From: Lingula anatina
Lineage: Eukaryota; Brachiopoda; Lingulata; Lingulida; Lingulidae
DNA length: 60,870 bases
Assembly (NCBI RefSeq): GCF_001039355.2
Contig: NW_019776091.1
Coordinates: 231,456 to 292,325 of the forward strand
Direction of reading: 5' to 3'
Part shown: positions 58,282 through 60,870 of the stretch, piece by piece
Position numbering within the stretch: the first letter of the stretch is position 1
Layout of the letters: the number at the start of each line of letters is the position of its first letter
Notes under the pieces: generated by a model
What the model was told of the DNA's origin: nothing
Seen by the model: only the letters and a program-made list of their open reading frames with translations
Databases searched by the model: none
Made by a program: the position numbers and the translations under genes

Positions 58282-60471
58282 TCATCCGTAACAAGTGAGA
58301 GGCCCAACAGTATGATATCCTTCTTCTCCTCCTCCAGTGTCTCCAAATTTAATCATGGATATCGGCAGATAACTTGACTCTGTGATGTATCCTTCGTCTG
58401 ACCGCCAAACGTTGTCATTTTTGTCGCAGTTGCATTCTGTAGAAAAAAAACAACATGACTTTATAAAGAACATCTTATGGACACCAGATACTGCACGTTA
58501 AACACATTTATAAATGGCCAGGGGCAGATTTTGGCCGTCTTCTGGGTCTTCCGGAAGACGGTCAGATTTTTAAGTTTACATTGACGGGTATCTAATGTTT
58601 TCTGTCGGAAGACGGTCAAAAATGGAGGATGGATTAACGAAGATAACTTAGAAGACTGTCAGAAAACAACCCTGGATCCGCCCCTGAAATGTTTCTTATA
58701 ATGCGTGTTTCTTATAATGCGTAAATTCGGATGCATCATCGAGATAGATAATAAAATATAATATGGGTACGGTTGTGGCAGTGTAGAAGCTCAAAACGTT
58801 GCACAAAGGAGTCAAAAAAGTAGGCCTAGATCTTTTACCCTTTTTTCAAATTTGAACTGCGTCTTTCTACATGTGCTTGTACCATTAAGAGGGACGGAAG
58901 TTGGGGTCGTTTGAATGATAAATAAACTGCAGAATTAAACAAAAGGAAATCACAAAGACAGAAATCTTAAAACATAGCATAGCAGATTTCTTTTAAGCTA
59001 TATTATGACCTGAAAAAACTACAATCGACAGACAGATAATGTTTTTTTTCCACATAGGGAGTAGGTAACTACACATACCCTTAGAAGAGTCTGCACATGA
59101 TCCATCTTGTGCGCATGCGCAATTGATAGAGGTACCGTCTGGATCGCCTCCGCCCCAAAATGGCGCTTTCTGTCCATGTCGATCGTACCAGCCACCGTAG
59201 CCGTTTATGAGCGAATGGTAGCATTCGTATTTTATATACTGTGAGCAGCTTGTACCGACGTAATCCACGTATGCCGCCACTTGGTCAACACTCGCTGTAG
59301 GAACGAAAAGACACAATTGAAAACCTTGCTGAAAATTGGCACTTAATTTTTAGTGTTTCTGGTGATAAAAAAGTAACTGTTTGTACCCCATTCCATATCC
59401 TGAATACGAAATCGAAATTTTTTTATATAGATCATTGGATTTTTCTTTTAATGTTTTGTTTAAAATGAACAAGCTGCATATCAATTCGGTCATTTTGTTA
59501 AAAAAGTAAACTGATCAAATTTATATGTACAGAAATATTCTTTAGGGTCCTTCGAGATGTCCTATAGCAAACTGGAACAAAATCCTATGGGTCACATATT
59601 CTAGATGAGAATCCTATAGGAATTCCTACACTGTTGGAGAGTCCCAAACAGACCTGTAGGATTCACATAGAGTCCCACTGGGCGTCCGACAGGAAATTTT
59701 CGAAAGAGTACCAACCTTCAACGATTTTGTAAACTTCACTGGCCATTCCTCCTCCCTCCCCGTCACTGTTACAGGCACCTGAAGGTCCGTATTTATCATA
59801 GGTGTCGCCAGCAGTAGCAGTAGAAGCACACCAGCCGCCAGCCTGGACAGCAAAATATGTGTAGCCACGAGATTTGGCCGCTAGGTAACATTTGTAAATT
59901 GGGTTGCTTCTTGTACTGTAAGCGCCATCAAGATTTGAGTCCGAACCTTCCAGTGTGGCAATGGCTCTTGGGTTAGAATCTGTCCAGCACCCAATGCTGT
60001 GGTAATCTGTAGAAGAATTAACAAAAAACTCATGAAAACGCTTACACTTTCTTGCAAAGTATGTTTACTAAGTATTTTATGTTTGTATAGTGAAAGGTTT
60101 TCTGATATCCGACTCTTATTATGCAGTGGGTGATGCCACGAAAGCTTGCTATCCTCTGAAGTTTGTGTAATGGATGGTTAAACTGAATATAATTGTCCAA
60201 TTAAGATGTGGCTTGTGGAACATGTACACACATATAGGCTACCTTGATTACTCACTTTTGTACGCCAACGATTTCGAGTACGAGTAAGCACCATCATGGC
60301 CGTTGACGTGGGTCCTGTCTTCATAATCATGGTGAAAGGTCACAGTGGGTGGTGTAGTTGACATATCACAATACACCTCGAAAGCGGCCACACCTCCACC
60401 GCCATCTGGGTCAACCCAATAGACGCCGCTAGTGCTGTTGAATCGTTTCCATTCTGTGCAAGAGGGCAAGG
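58282..60471 (-). CDS. Secreted fibrinogen-like protein with inserted WSC-like domain (3' part)
   Basis: Exons 60256-60471, 59716-60006, 59079-59294 and 58282-58436 all join in phase 1. The first encodes the start of a fibrinogen-like domain as in contactin-associated proteins (PSCTEWKRF, GVYWVDPDGGGG, FEVYCDM, VTFHHDYEDRTHVNG). Exon 3 continues it (SVDQVAAYVDY, CSQYIKYECYHS, FWGGGDPDG, CACAQDGSC), and exon 4 ends it (ECNCDKNDNVWRSDEGYI, SSYLPISMIKFGDTG, EEGYHTVGPLTCYG, stop). Exon 2 (97 aa) is a separate WSC-like carbohydrate-binding module (YHSIGCWTDSNPRAIATLEG, YFAVQAGGWC). It interrupts the fibrinogen-like fold at one point. The signal peptide and upstream exons are missing, right of the window. 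Confidence 0.82.
58519..58686. mobile_element. MITE family 2
   Basis: CAGGGGCAGATTTTGGCCGT … CCTGGATCCGCCCCTG, with the palindromic GGTCTTCCGGAAGACGG core. In an intron of the fibrinogen-like gene. Confidence 0.8.
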
Positions 60472-60870
60472 CTGAAGAACAGAACGTTTTACATAGTAAA
60501 TGAAATAAATCGGAGGCAGAGAAACAGACAGCATCTTTATTCTAAATTTTACATCAAAGCGACCGTTGCAAAAACAGCACTTATATGCACTTACATTCTT
60601 TAGTTTTGCATATAATCCTTGGATAAGTAGTGACTAGAACACGACTCAGAATGACTGGAAATGAGTTTAAGACGACCGAAATCAAAATAAACCCCGTCAA
60701 CTGCGAGCTTAATTTGTTATTTTGGGTGATTACCGCAATTAAAAACCGTATACATGTCGCTCACAAAAAACTTTTATTGTAGTCATGCGGAATAATACTG
60801 ATAAAAATAAATACACAAATATTTTGACAACTCATGACAAAACATAACGCAGCGTTCTTCTATTTTTTTT

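Noticed and set aside
59626-59868. Minus-strand frame starting like a signal peptide (MATHILLSRLAAGVLLLLLL)
   Set aside because: It is a shifted reading of the WSC-like exon, whose true frame has conserved Cys and splice phases.

Overview
This is animal nuclear DNA: AT-rich, with short exons, GT-AG introns, MITEs and microsatellites. Protein content (an AK5-PIGK pair, a Dae2-type domesticated amidase, a fibrinogen-like/WSC-like secreted protein) and frequent ACATGTACATGTA-type words suggest a marine invertebrate, most likely a lophotrochozoan such as a mollusc. That assignment is an inference. No bacterial gene, CRISPR array or virus was seen.

Layout. 1-3426 is a second copy of 9826-13075, joined at a single N (3427). 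4357-5430 (+) is an intronless membrane-protein gene. 8063-43814 (-) is a large adenylate kinase gene of the AK5 type. Its exons join in frame to 2988 nt, a 995-residue protein with an N-terminal docking-like segment and four adenylate kinase domains (1a, 1b, 2a, 2b). Exon phases also support two shorter products: a 635-residue form ending at an alternative terminal exon (24046-24167), and a 289-residue form starting at a putative myristoyl/palmitoyl exon (11127-11385). A secreted-protein gene of six exons (15404-18775, +) lies inside one of its introns. 30541-37043 and 37068-43521 are near-identical copies separated by one N and look like unmerged alleles.

The AK5 start codon faces the PIGK (GPI transamidase catalytic subunit) start codon 537 bp away. 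PIGK (44352 to about 49775, +) is broken in exon 2 by an assembly gap beside a 400-bp-arm inverted repeat and a 61-bp tandem repeat. It appears to lack the usual C-terminal membrane anchor. 50013-53937 is intergenic and holds a 1-kb inverted-repeat element.

53997-55681 (+) encodes a secreted Dae2/Tae2-type amidase, a family that came to animals from bacterial type VI secretion effectors. It has a TATA box and introns. Facing it, 58282-60471 (-) is the 3' part of a secreted fibrinogen-like gene (contactin-associated-protein type) whose domain is split by a symmetric WSC-like exon. Together these two genes suggest a secreted, possibly antimicrobial or surface-defence neighbourhood.
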